13,060 nucleotides of DNA from JBKPDV01 sp046728075. Lineage in GTDB: Bacteria; Acidobacteriota; Thermoanaerobaculia; UBA5066; Gp7-AA6. The stretch spans positions 1 through 13,060 of the forward strand of contig JBKPDV010000221.1 of NCBI GenBank assembly GCA_046728075.1, read 5' to 3'. A model generated the notes under the pieces. The model worked only from the letters and a program-made list of their open reading frames with translations, was not told the DNA's origin and made no database searches. Below are positions 5,025 to 11,801 of the stretch, piece after piece (position 1 is the first letter of the stretch; every line of letters begins with the position of its first letter). A program made the translations under genes and the position numbers.

Positions 5025-7475
5025 ATGGCCAATCCGATCGCCCGTTACACGCAATGGCTGCACACGATGTGGCCCGCGGGAACCGTCGAGAAGCTGCCGG
5101 ATACCCGAGAGGACGGGACCACCGCCGTGCCTGGAGTCCGCATCGTCGGTGACCTCACGGGCATTCCGCTTCTGAAGTTCTCCTCCGACACGGGAGCCCG
5201 CGCCGTTCAGGCGATCCTTGCCGAGCCGGATTTCGCCGGCTCTCGAGGGCGCGCAGAGGACGTCCTCGACCTCGCGATCATCGGCGCCGGCGTCTCGGGC
5301 GTCGCCGCGGCGATCGAGGCGAAAGGCGTCGGCCTGAAGTATCAGATCTTCGAAGCCACGGAGCTCTTCTCGACCGTGGCGAACTTTCCCAAAGGCAAGC
5401 CGATCTACACCTATCCGACGGGCATGACTCCGGCCGGCCACCTGCAGTTCCGCTCCGAGGTGCACCCCAAGGAACAGCTTCTCGAAGATCTGGAGAGGCA
5501 GCGCAAGGAGGCCGGCGTCGAAGTCACGAACGCCCGCATCGAGAGGATCGACAGGAGCGGCGGCGTGCTGCTCCTCCATCACGGCGACAAGAAGACCGTC
5601 ACGAAGGCGCGCCGCGTCATCATCGGCATTGGAAGGAGCGGCAACCACCGCAAGCTCGGAGTACCGGGAGAGGAGAACCTGGACAAAGTCTTCAACCGGC
5701 TCTACGACCCCAAGGAGTTTGCGGGACAGCAGGTCCTCGTCGTGGGCGGCGGAGACTCTGCCCTGGAGACGACCATTGCGCTCGCCACCTCCGGCGCCCA
5801 CGTCACGCTCTCCTACCGGAAAAAGGAGTTCGCCCGGCCCAAGCCAGAAAACATCGAGAAGATTCAGACCCTCCAGAAGAATCCGTCCGCTGAGGTGGCC
5901 GTCGAGCATCCGAGCTCCGAACGAGTCACGACATCGACCGGCGCCTTCATGGCCGTGGGCGAACACCACGCTCCGGGTTCGGTGCGGCTGGCCATGGCGA
6001 CCCAGGTCGTCCGCGTCGAGGCGAAGCAGGTCGTGCTGAAGGACGAGACCGGGAAAGAGACGGTCCTGCCCAACAACGTCGTGTTCACGATGCTCGGACG
6101 CGAGGCGCCGCTGGAGTTCTTCCGCCGCTCCGGGATCCCGATCCGCGGGGAATGGTCCGTGGGATATCTCTCCGGATTCGCGGCGTTCCTGCTCGCCTGC
6201 CTCTTCCTCTATAACTGGAAGGCGGGCGGCACGGTCAACCAGTACTTCCAGAAGCGCGAGCTCTTCCCGTACAACACGACCGCGTGGTTCGCGCGGGCGG
6301 GCGGCTCGGTGGCCGCCGCAGCGAAAGACCCGAAGACCATCCTCGGCACGCTCGCGATCTCGCTGAAGGAGCCGGGCTTCTACTACTCCTTCGCTTACTG
6401 CCTTTGCGTTCTTCTTTTCGGGATCGCACGGATCCGGCGCCGCAAGACTCCGTACGTCACGAGACAGACGGTTACGTTGACCCTCGTCCAGTGGATCCCC
6501 CTGTTCCTCCTGCCCTATCTGGTGCTGCCTCTTCTCGGGCACAACGGGGTCTTCGACTCCGGCTTCGGCAAGACCTTCGCCGACCATCTCTTTCCCGCCG
6601 CGAACTACGGACAGGGCCGCGAGTACTGGCGCGCCTTCGGATTCATCCTGGCCTGGCCGCTCTTCATCTGGAACGTCTTCTCGTCGCAGCCGATGTGGTG
6701 GTGGCTCGCGATCGCGTTCGTTCAGACGTTCGTGATCATTCCGCTGATCATCCGGCGCTGGGGCAAGGGCGCGTACTGCGGCTGGATCTGCTCCTGCGGC
6801 GCGCTCGCGGAGACGATGGGGGATACGCAGCGTCAGAAGATGCCTCACGGCCCGCTTTGGAACCGCGTCAACATGACGGGTCAGGTCGTCCTGGCGGCTG
6901 CCTTCCTGATCTTCTTTGGCCGGGTCCTCTCCTGGAGCCTTCCCAACTCCGGCTTCGGCCGCGCCGCGCAGAAGTTCTCCGACGGCCTCCTCTCGGGATG
7001 GCATCCGCTGGGGCTCGAGCTGAACTACTACCACCTCGTCGACATTTTTCTCGCCGGGATCGTCGGCGTCGGCTTCTATTTCTGGTTCTCGGGCCGCGTC
7101 TGGTGCCGTTTCGCCTGTCCGCTCGCGGCGCTCATGCACATCTACGCGCGCTTCTCGAAGTTCCGAATCTTCGCCGAGAAATCCAAGTGCATCTCGTGCA
7201 ACGTCTGCACGTCGGTCTGCCACCAGGGCATCGACATCATGAACTTCGCCAACAAGGGGATTCCCATGGAGGACCCCGAGTGCGTGCGCTGCTCGGCGTG
7301 CGTCCAGTCCTGCCCGACCGGCGTGCTCGCCTTCGGGCGCTACGACGGCACGGGGAGTCTTCCGATCCTCGACCGGCTCCCCGCCTCCCCTGTCCGGATG
7401 CGCGAGGCCGGCAAAGGCGGAGGCGTGCCGGTGGGCGGCTATCCGGGAATGCCCGGCGAGACCGTGGAGATGTGA
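5025..7475 (+). CDS. FAD/NAD(P)-binding oxidoreductase fused to a membrane 4Fe-4S ferredoxin module
   Basis: An 816-aa membrane electron-transfer fusion. Residues about 80-370 are a thioredoxin-reductase/YpdA-like flavoprotein module: FAD motif GAGVSG at 87-92, NAD(P) motif GGGDSA at 241-246, and the second FAD region near 353 (VFTMLGRE). No CxxC redox pair is seen in this part, so it is unlikely to reduce thioredoxin. From about 379 the protein is membrane-embedded, with hydrophobic segments near 379-396, 453-468, 487-505, 536-552, 556-575, 617-633 and 671-688. YCGWICSCG (Cys585, 589, 591) and CRFACP (Cys694, 698) are NapH/NosR/CcoG-like motifs. Two CxxCxxCxxxC clusters (Cys722/725/728/732 and 753/756/759/763) should bind [4Fe-4S] centres on the cytoplasmic side. 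It probably moves electrons between NAD(P)H and a membrane or quinone partner; direction and partner are unknown. The ATG at 5025 follows GGGGGAA. Convergent with the next gene, 7 bp apart. Confidence 0.9.
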   Translation: MANPIARYTQWLHTMWPAGTVEKLPDTREDGTTAVPGVRIVGDLTGIPLLKFSSDTGARAVQAILAEPDFAGSRGRAEDVLDLAIIGAGVSGVAAAIEAKGVGLKYQIFEATELFSTVANFPKGKPIYTYPTGMTPAGHLQFRSEVHPKEQLLEDLERQRKEAGVEVTNARIERIDRSGGVLLLHHGDKKTVTKARRVIIGIGRSGNHRKLGVPGEENLDKVFNRLYDPKEFAGQQVLVVGGGDSALETTIALATSGAHVTLSYRKKEFARPKPENIEKIQTLQKNPSAEVAVEHPSSERVTTSTGAFMAVGEHHAPGSVRLAMATQVVRVEAKQVVLKDETGKETVLPNNVVFTMLGREAPLEFFRRSGIPIRGEWSVGYLSGFAAFLLACLFLYNWKAGGTVNQYFQKRELFPYNTTAWFARAGGSVAAAAKDPKTILGTLAISLKEPGFYYSFAYCLCVLLFGIARIRRRKTPYVTRQTVTLTLVQWIPLFLLPYLVLPLLGHNGVFDSGFGKTFADHLFPAANYGQGREYWRAFGFILAWPLFIWNVFSSQPMWWWLAIAFVQTFVIIPLIIRRWGKGAYCGWICSCGALAETMGDTQRQKMPHGPLWNRVNMTGQVVLAAAFLIFFGRVLSWSLPNSGFGRAAQKFSDGLLSGWHPLGLELNYYHLVDIFLAGIVGVGFYFWFSGRVWCRFACPLAALMHIYARFSKFRIFAEKSKCISCNVCTSVCHQGIDIMNFANKGIPMEDPECVRCSACVQSCPTGVLAFGRYDGTGSLPILDRLPASPVRMREAGKGGGVPVGGYPGMPGETVEM

Positions 7476-7482
7476 CCCTCTC

Positions 7483-7848
7483 TCACCACGCCCGGTAGTC
7501 GGACCCGTCCAGCGACGGTCCCGGCGCGCCGCTCTTCACGTCCACGACGCGAGATCGTGTGCAGCCGGCGGAGCGGATTTCGATCCAGGAAGCTCGCGAC
7601 CCGGTCACCGGATCGGCGGGCAGCTTGCGCAGATAGCCTCGTTGCACGAGCTCGCCCAAAGAGTTGGGATACCGTCGGTAATCGTCGTGGTACATCGCGA
7701 TGGTCTTGCGAATGCCCGCGAGCCTTCCCCGCAACGCCTTTTCCTGAGCACGGCGGCGGCCCGGGACGCAACACCAGATGCCGACGGCGAGGACGAGAAC
7801 CATTCCCGTCACGATCCCGATCGACAGCGCGTCCCGAACCGCCGCCAC
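7483..7848 (-). CDS. GspG-like type II secretion pseudopilin, atypical N-terminus
   Basis: A 121-aa protein with one N-terminal hydrophobic segment (about 8-28) and a C-terminal part typical of the major pseudopilin GspG. IRKTIAMYHDDYRRYPNSL (46-64) corresponds to the helix and N-x-YP-x-S-L motif, YLRKLPADPVTG (72-83) to the conserved loop, and VDVKSGAPGPSLDGSDY (102-118) to the C-terminal loop that in GspG carries calcium ligands. The usual prepilin peptidase site (Gly followed by FTLxE, with Glu at +5) is absent, so it may be uncleaved or anchored as a simple membrane protein. Start: the GTG at 7848-7846 with GAAAGAGG before it; the frame closes at a stop (7924-7926) with no other start codon in between. 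No other secretion genes are nearby, so it is an orphan. Tail-to-tail with the Fe-S oxidoreductase. Confidence 0.75.
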   Translation of the reverse strand: MAAVRDALSIGIVTGMVLVLAVGIWCCVPGRRRAQEKALRGRLAGIRKTIAMYHDDYRRYPNSLGELVQRGYLRKLPADPVTGSRASWIEIRSAGCTRSRVVDVKSGAPGPSLDGSDYRAW

Positions 7849-7941
7849 GCCTCTTTCTACGAACCGCGGCGGGCGTGCGTCGCGGCTGCCGGGAGAGCGA
7901 GCGTTTTTCGGGGCGCGACCCCCTCACGAGAAAGAAGGGGA

Positions 7942-8415
7942 CTACTCGGGCTCGGTGCCTCGCCGCGCCGGCCGATTCCCGTTGTCCATGTCGGACACGA
8001 TCAACCAGCGCCCATCGCTCCCTTTTCGCAGAGTCAACGTGAACTTTCCGATGTCGGGCTGGCCTTCCTGCCGCGAAAAGCCTCCGATGATGTAACCGAC
8101 GGGCCCCTCCGTCGCGAACGCGAAGGCGCGAAGAGCAAGCGGACCGCCCGGACCCTTGTAGTAGCGCTGGATCGCGGCGCGCCCGCGAAGCGGCGGAGCG
8201 CCATTGGACAGCACGAAACCATCCTCGGCGAAGAGCCGCGCGAGCGCCCCTCCGTCTCCGGCTCGCCAGCCCGCTTCGTAATCGGTCAGGACGCGCGCGA
8301 GCTCCGGCGGAAGCGGGACGCTCGGCAGGGGCGCCGAGGGCGCCTCGGCAGGCTGTCGGGCGGCCGCGAGGGACGCCACCGCGAGCAGCAAGCTCGAGGC
8401 AATCCCTGCTCGCAT
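7942..8415 (-). CDS. Secreted DUF4440/SnoaL-like (NTF2-fold) protein
   Basis: A 157-aa exported protein. Residues 1-20 are a signal peptide (MRAGIASSLLLAVASLAAA), followed by a Pro/Ala-rich spacer to about 35. The rest is an NTF2-like domain of the DUF4440/SnoaL type: a helix with LTDYEAGWRAGDGGALARLF, then LSNGAPPLRGRAAIQRYY and strands ending KFTLTLRKGSDGRWLIVSD. Members of this fold range from isomerases to ligand-binding proteins and the sequence gives no clear active site. Start: the ATG at 8415-8413 has GGAGG 6 nt upstream; an ATG at 8454 is in frame but would spoil the signal peptide and overlap the gene before it. It follows the DUF4242 gene by 35 bp on the same strand, so co-transcription is likely. 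Confidence 0.8.
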   Translation of the reverse strand: MRAGIASSLLLAVASLAAARQPAEAPSAPLPSVPLPPELARVLTDYEAGWRAGDGGALARLFAEDGFVLSNGAPPLRGRAAIQRYYKGPGGPLALRAFAFATEGPVGYIIGGFSRQEGQPDIGKFTLTLRKGSDGRWLIVSDMDNGNRPARRGTEPE

Positions 8416-8450
8416 GTCAGTCCTCCGGATCCGAATCGGCGCCGTCCGAA

Positions 8451-8723
8451 TCACCCCGCCGTCGTCGGATCGATCGTGGTCCGGATTCGTGAAATCCGGT
8501 TTGCGGGAAAACCGCCCTGCTCGGCGTGCTTCCGGACCAGCTCTTCGCTCGATGCGATGTAGATACAGTAGATTTTGTCATCCGTCACGAAGCTCTCGAG
8601 CCACTGGATGTCCGAGCCGAGACTCTTCAATACATTGCAGGATTTCTGGGAGATCCCCTTCAGCTCTTCGGGGCTCAGTTTCCCGGCTCCCGGAATCTCC
8701 CGCTCGATGACGTACTTCGGCAT
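8451..8723 (-). CDS. DUF4242 family protein
   Basis: A small cytoplasmic protein (90 aa) with the DUF4242 pattern: MPKYVIEREIPGAGKLS at the start, a helix containing SQKSCNVLKSLG, then IQWLESFVTDDKIYCIYIA and a closing helix with HAEQGGFPANRIS. The fold is a ferredoxin-like alpha/beta barrel half; family members are labelled nickel-binding in databases (from memory), but the biochemical role is not settled. The Cys in DDKIYC and the His of HAEQGG are conserved. The ATG at 8723-8721 has a strong GAGGAGG site upstream. It is the first gene of a probable pair with the downstream secreted DUF4440 protein; a 101-bp spacer separates it from the DinB gene upstream. Confidence 0.85.
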   Translation of the reverse strand: MPKYVIEREIPGAGKLSPEELKGISQKSCNVLKSLGSDIQWLESFVTDDKIYCIYIASSEELVRKHAEQGGFPANRISRIRTTIDPTTAG

Positions 8724-8824
8724 CTCGTCCTCCTCTTACCGGGATCGGTTTCCCGCAGGGTCCAATCTGATCACAAAGAACCCGCAAAGCCGTCCGAACC
8801 CGCCGAACTCAACGAGGCGAAGAA

Positions 8825-9385
8825 TCACGGGTTGACGACCGGCGCGCCGATCGCTTGCCGGATCCGAGCGATCTGGCGCAGATGAACGAGATCATGACCC
8901 GCGTAGGTTCGAATCATGAAGCTCAGCGGTTCGTCCCCTCGCTCCGAGTGCCGCATCACGCGCTCCATGTCCTGGGGCGTCGCCCGCCGGAGCAGCCGCA
9001 CAGTGGCTTGCCGAAGCGTCGAGAACTCGTTCAGCGCGCTGGCGATGTCGCTGTCCTGATACGCGAGCCGCTGCGCCCACAGGTCCTGGTCGTAGCCGGG
9101 AAGCTCGGGCCCGTCGTGGGCGAGAACCATCCGAAAGCGGAATGCGCCGATCAGATCGGAGTCGGCCAGGTGCTGCACGACCTGGCGGACAGACCATTTC
9201 CCCGGCCTTTCGGGAATCGCGTCCTGCTGGCGCGTCAGACCCGCCACGGCCGCACGCAGCGCGGCGGGGGTTTCGGCGAGAACGTCCAGGGGGTCTCTCG
9301 AGCCCAGGGCGTCCAGCAGCGACGCGACGTAGGCCGCGGCTTGCGTGACGGGGTCCGGTGATGAGTTCGCGGGCGTTTCGCGCAT
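8825..9385 (-). CDS. DinB family protein (first of three)
   Basis: A 186-aa four-helix-bundle protein of the DinB/YfiT superfamily, which holds a divalent metal with three His. GKWSVRQVVQHLADSD (about 62-77) gives His72, and YAGHDLVHLRQI (161-172) gives His164 and His168, so the triad is complete. In other members the fold serves as a thiol-dependent transferase (bacillithiol or mycothiol), a maleylpyruvate isomerase or a stress-response protein; the substrate here is unknown. Start: the ATG at 9385-9383, with AGGAG just upstream; a longer frame further right is antisense-type read-through of the neighbouring DinB gene. Thirty-five bp separate it from the second DinB gene upstream, so the pair is probably co-transcribed and may be a divergent tandem duplication. 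Confidence 0.87.
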   Translation of the reverse strand: MRETPANSSPDPVTQAAAYVASLLDALGSRDPLDVLAETPAALRAAVAGLTRQQDAIPERPGKWSVRQVVQHLADSDLIGAFRFRMVLAHDGPELPGYDQDLWAQRLAYQDSDIASALNEFSTLRQATVRLLRRATPQDMERVMRHSERGDEPLSFMIRTYAGHDLVHLRQIARIRQAIGAPVVNP

Positions 9386-9420
9386 GGCGTCTCCTGGACG
9401 GATCGAGCCGGCCGACGATA

Positions 9421-9927
9421 TCAAGCGCCCGACCGCTCGAGAATCTGGGCGATGTGATGCTTCAAATGCGCGACGTAGTCCCGCATGAAGTACTCGAGCG
9501 TCGTCGCCTCGCTCTCCGGCACCGGGCGCCAGGCCAGCTCGTGGAGGTTGTGGCGCGTTCGCCGCTTCTCGCGGACCGACCTCGGAATCGCCTCGATCAC
9601 GCGCGCGAGATGAACGTTGAATGAATGCCAGAGTCGGAGGAGCTCCGACCAGGGAGCTTCCTGATAGCGCTGCGTGGCCACCCAGGCCTCCTGCTCGTAG
9701 CCGGGAAACACCAGGTCGTCCGTGAACTGCGCCCGGACGAATCGCTGATGGTTGTTGGACGCCGAGTCGATCAGGTGGCCGACCTCCTGTTTCACCGACC
9801 ACTTCCCCGGGGCTGGAGCGCGCGACGCCTCCTCCTCGGTGAGACGGGAGAGGCGCGGCTCAGAGGCCGCGAGCGCCTCCCGCAGCTCCGCTTCGACGGA
9901 AGTCGTTCCAGAATCGCTTCCCGCCAT
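9421..9927 (-). CDS. DinB family protein (second of three)
   Basis: A 168-aa DinB/YfiT-like four-helix protein. GKWSVKQEVGHLIDS (41-55) contains metal ligand His51, and YVAHLKHHIAQIL (151-163) contains His154 and His158. The middle FPGYEQEAWVATQRYQ matches the PGYDQDLWAQRLAYQ block of the neighbouring DinB protein, showing common ancestry, while the rest is clearly diverged. The ATG at 9927-9925 follows GGGAGGGAGA. No signal peptide. The role is unknown; likely metal-dependent handling of a small thiol or electrophile, by analogy with the family. It lies 35 bp upstream of the first DinB gene, same strand, and 45 bp downstream of the DUF1287 gene. Confidence 0.87.
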   Translation of the reverse strand: MAGSDSGTTSVEAELREALAASEPRLSRLTEEEASRAPAPGKWSVKQEVGHLIDSASNNHQRFVRAQFTDDLVFPGYEQEAWVATQRYQEAPWSELLRLWHSFNVHLARVIEAIPRSVREKRRTRHNLHELAWRPVPESEATTLEYFMRDYVAHLKHHIAQILERSGA

Positions 9928-9972
9928 TTCTCCCTCCCTTGCTCACGCACCCGCGTGCCCGGATGCGCGCGA

Positions 9973-10578
9973 TCACTGCTGGTCCCTCGGCCCGGAGGCC
10001 TTCGGCGGATAACGATAATGCCCCGTTATCTCGTATTGAAAGAGCACGTCTTCCACCTTCGCGCCCTCCCCGACGTTGTGGACCATCAGACGGGACGCTC
10101 CTTGGGCTCGGTCCGAAACGATCCCGATGTGCGGGACGCCCGAGGGGAGCCGCCACGTGACGACGTCGCCCGGCGCGAAGTCATCCGGAGACCTCGTCAC
10201 CGGAAGGACGACGCCGTGGCGCCGAAAGAAGGTCACGAGGTTCGGAACGCGGCGGTGATCGATGTTCGAATCGGGTCTGCGCAGGCCCCAGAGTCGCGGA
10301 TAGGCGTCAAACGCGCGCGACATGTCCTCGTGGACGAGCGCCTGCAGGTCGACACCCGCGTGCCGGTACGCGCGGATGACGACATCGGTGCATGCGCCGC
10401 TCTCGATGGGCACATCCCCGCCCGGATACGGGATCACTCGGTAGGCGCCGTCGTACGTTTCCGTCTTCCCCACCTGAAGATACGCCCCCTCCAGGAGGAG
10501 ACGAACCGGGTCGGAGGCCCCGGGGTGCGCGTCGAGCGCCGAAACACCGAGAAAAAACAGAAGGACGAAGCGTTTCAT
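9973..10578 (-). CDS. Secreted DUF1287 family protein (NlpC/P60-like)
   Basis: A 201-aa exported protein of the DUF1287 family. Residues 1-18 form a short signal peptide (MKRFVLLFFLGVSALDA). The domain covers about 25-192 and contains the hallmark blocks YRVIPYPGGDVP, GACTDVVIRAYR (Cys63), VHEDMSRAF, NIDHRRVPNLVTFF, GDVVTWRL, PHIGIVSD (His150) and ITGHYRY. The Cys and His positions fit a papain-like/NlpC-P60 fold, suggesting a cell-wall or amide hydrolase in the periplasm, though the activity of the family is not established to my knowledge. The ATG at 10578-10576 overlaps the TGA of the GNAT gene upstream in an ATGA, so its translation is coupled to the acetyltransferase. Confidence 0.88.
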   Translation of the reverse strand: MKRFVLLFFLGVSALDAHPGASDPVRLLLEGAYLQVGKTETYDGAYRVIPYPGGDVPIESGACTDVVIRAYRHAGVDLQALVHEDMSRAFDAYPRLWGLRRPDSNIDHRRVPNLVTFFRRHGVVLPVTRSPDDFAPGDVVTWRLPSGVPHIGIVSDRAQGASRLMVHNVGEGAKVEDVLFQYEITGHYRYPPKASGPRDQQ

Positions 10579-11096
10579 GCGCCGCGCCGTCCGTCTGGCC
10601 CGAATAACTGAACCTCAGAGGCGTCCTCGCCCAGCCGAACCATGCGCTCGAACCGAAGGCCGAGCTTCTCGAGAAGCCGGACCGAAGGCTCGTTGCCGCG
10701 CGAGGTCACCGCAACGATCCGCTTGTGGCCGAGGACCCTCATCCCGTAGTCCATCACCGCGGACGCCGCCTCATAGGCATAGCCTTGTCCCCAGAACCTC
10801 GGCAGGTTCGCAAACCCGATGTCGACGTCCTCCAGAGAGTCGCGCTTCAACAAGCCGCAGATGCCGATGGGGACATGGTCGGGCTTCAACTCCGTCAGAT
10901 AAAGGCCGAATCCGACGCGCGCATACATCTCGATCGGTCCGTTGCGGATGTAGTTTCTCGCGTCCTCCATCGTTCGCACTCCCCGGTCGCCGATGAAATG
11001 CAGCCACGAGGGCTCGTTGACGAGCTCGAGAATGAACGGCGCGTCGTCCGCCGTCATCCAACGCAGAATCAGCCGGTCTGTTTCGAGGACCTTCAA
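10575..11096 (-). CDS. GNAT family N-acetyltransferase (RimJ/RimL type)
   Basis: A complete 173-aa GNAT enzyme that transfers acetyl from acetyl-CoA to an amine. The N-terminus LETDRLILRWMTADDAPFI is the standard RimJ/RimL-type opening. GFGLYLTELKPDHVPIGICG forms the central strands, RFWGQGYAYEA supplies the acetyl-CoA pyrophosphate loop (Q/R-x-x-G-x-G/A), and SRGNEPSVRLLEKLGLRFE is the C-terminal motif. The acceptor is unknown (ribosomal protein N-terminus, amino acid or antibiotic are all possible). Start: a TTG at 11096-11094 is the best candidate; it overlaps the TGA of the truncated GNAT frame upstream as TTGA. Its own stop overlaps the DUF1287 start. No separate ribosome site is obvious, so expression probably depends on coupling. 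Confidence 0.87.
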   Translation of the reverse strand: MKVLETDRLILRWMTADDAPFILELVNEPSWLHFIGDRGVRTMEDARNYIRNGPIEMYARVGFGLYLTELKPDHVPIGICGLLKRDSLEDVDIGFANLPRFWGQGYAYEAASAVMDYGMRVLGHKRIVAVTSRGNEPSVRLLEKLGLRFERMVRLGEDASEVQLFGPDGRRGA

Positions 11097-11293
11097 ATCG
11101 GAGTCCGTTGTCCCGGATGGCGCTCGCCGCGCAGTGCCTCGCCTGCCCGCAGGATCGTTTCGCTGTCGTCGACGGGGCGGCGCAAACCGAGAGTGGACGC
11201 GCGGGAGAGGTCGATGACCCGGTCGAGGTCGAGGTCATTGCCGCACCGGTAGGCGATCTTCGCCCCTTTCCCGGCGCCGGTCCGGTCAGACAT
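11093..11293 (-). pseudogene. Truncated GNAT acetyltransferase remnant (N-terminal part only)
   Basis: A 66-codon frame starts at ATG 11293-11291 and ends at TGA 11095-11093. Its residues 14-45, with YRCGNDLDLDRVIDLSRAS and TLGLRRPVDDSE, match the N-terminal strand-helix of a well-known GNAT subfamily (pattern RASTLGERRPVDD, from memory) whose members are about 140 aa. The acetyl-CoA binding motif and the rest of the fold are missing; after residue about 46 the sequence looks unrelated to the family in all frames until the next gene begins. It cannot be an active acetyltransferase. The start overlaps the DinB-like gene (ATGTCTGA) and the stop overlaps the complete GNAT gene (TTGA), so the remnant still works as a translational bridge in the operon. 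Confidence 0.65.
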
Positions 11294-11738
11294 ACCCCGC
11301 CTCGGCCAGCGCCTTCTCGATGCGGTCGAGATGTTCCTTCCGGTGCGAGCCGCGATCCAGATTGGGCGCGTCGGGGCGGGCCAGCGCCGCCTCGACGACC
11401 TCGTCCGATAACCGGAGCAGCAACGCATCGACTTCCTCGGCTGCCTGCACGGCGGCCGCCCCGGCGCGCTCCGGCGGGATCATTTCGAGAAAGGTCTGCG
11501 TCGTCTCGTTGAACAGGTTGGTGTCGTACGTGGCGCTGCACATGTCGCCCGCGGCCCAGCGGCGCATCAGGCAAAACCTCAGGCGGTCCCAGAACGCGAC
11601 GTGCGCCAGCGCTCCCGCGACCGTCCAGCCGTTGGGAAGTGGCACGGTCAGCATCGCCCTGTCCAGACGTTGGACTAACTGTCGCAGGCGATCTGTCTGC
11701 GTCCGATTGCTCTGGGCGAATGCGGGTGAGACGGGCAT
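11286..11738 (-). CDS. DinB-like / maleylpyruvate isomerase N-domain type protein (third DinB)
   Basis: A 150-aa DinB-superfamily protein. The opening helix holds NRTQTDRLRQLVQRL, then GWTVAGALAHVAFWD supplies His46, and GSHRKEHLDRIEKAL (130-144) supplies His132 and His136 for the metal site. It differs clearly from the other two DinB proteins in the window (no PGYDQ/PGYEQ block) and is closer to the ClbS/mycothiol-dependent isomerase style. The ATG at 11738-11736 has an excellent AGAGGAGG site. Its stop lies inside the start of the GNAT remnant, 8 nt overlap. It is the first gene of a four-frame overlapping chain leading through the two GNAT frames to DUF1287. Confidence 0.82.
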   Translation of the reverse strand: MPVSPAFAQSNRTQTDRLRQLVQRLDRAMLTVPLPNGWTVAGALAHVAFWDRLRFCLMRRWAAGDMCSATYDTNLFNETTQTFLEMIPPERAGAAAVQAAEEVDALLLRLSDEVVEAALARPDAPNLDRGSHRKEHLDRIEKALAEAGYV

Positions 11739-11801
11739 CCCGAGCCTCCTCTCTGCCTGACGTCGGGGACCGCCGACGACGTGCCGCGGGCGGGCGAATC
11801 G

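Noticed and set aside
4934..5032. Earlier start for the glycosylase at 5032
   Set aside because: Fpg enzymes need Pro directly after the initiator Met as catalytic nucleophile, which only the ATG at 4936 provides. The extra residues are unlike the family.
4743..7223. An 826-codon open frame on the minus strand, antisense to the Fe-S oxidoreductase
   Set aside because: It opposes a gene with unmistakable FAD, NAD(P) and Fe-S motifs. Its translation is low-complexity (rich in Arg, Glu, Asp, Gly), has no recognisable domain, and also runs into the start of the glycosylase gene. Long antisense frames are expected at this GC content.
7440..7500. Possible terminator between the convergent Fe-S oxidoreductase and pseudopilin genes
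   Set aside because: Only 7 bp separate the stops and no stem followed by a T-run is present on either strand.
7900..7940. GGGGCGCGACCCC hairpin near a T-run as a terminator after the DUF4440 gene
   Set aside because: The T-run precedes the stem on the plus strand, so on the transcribed minus strand the stem is followed by A residues, which does not fit an intrinsic terminator.
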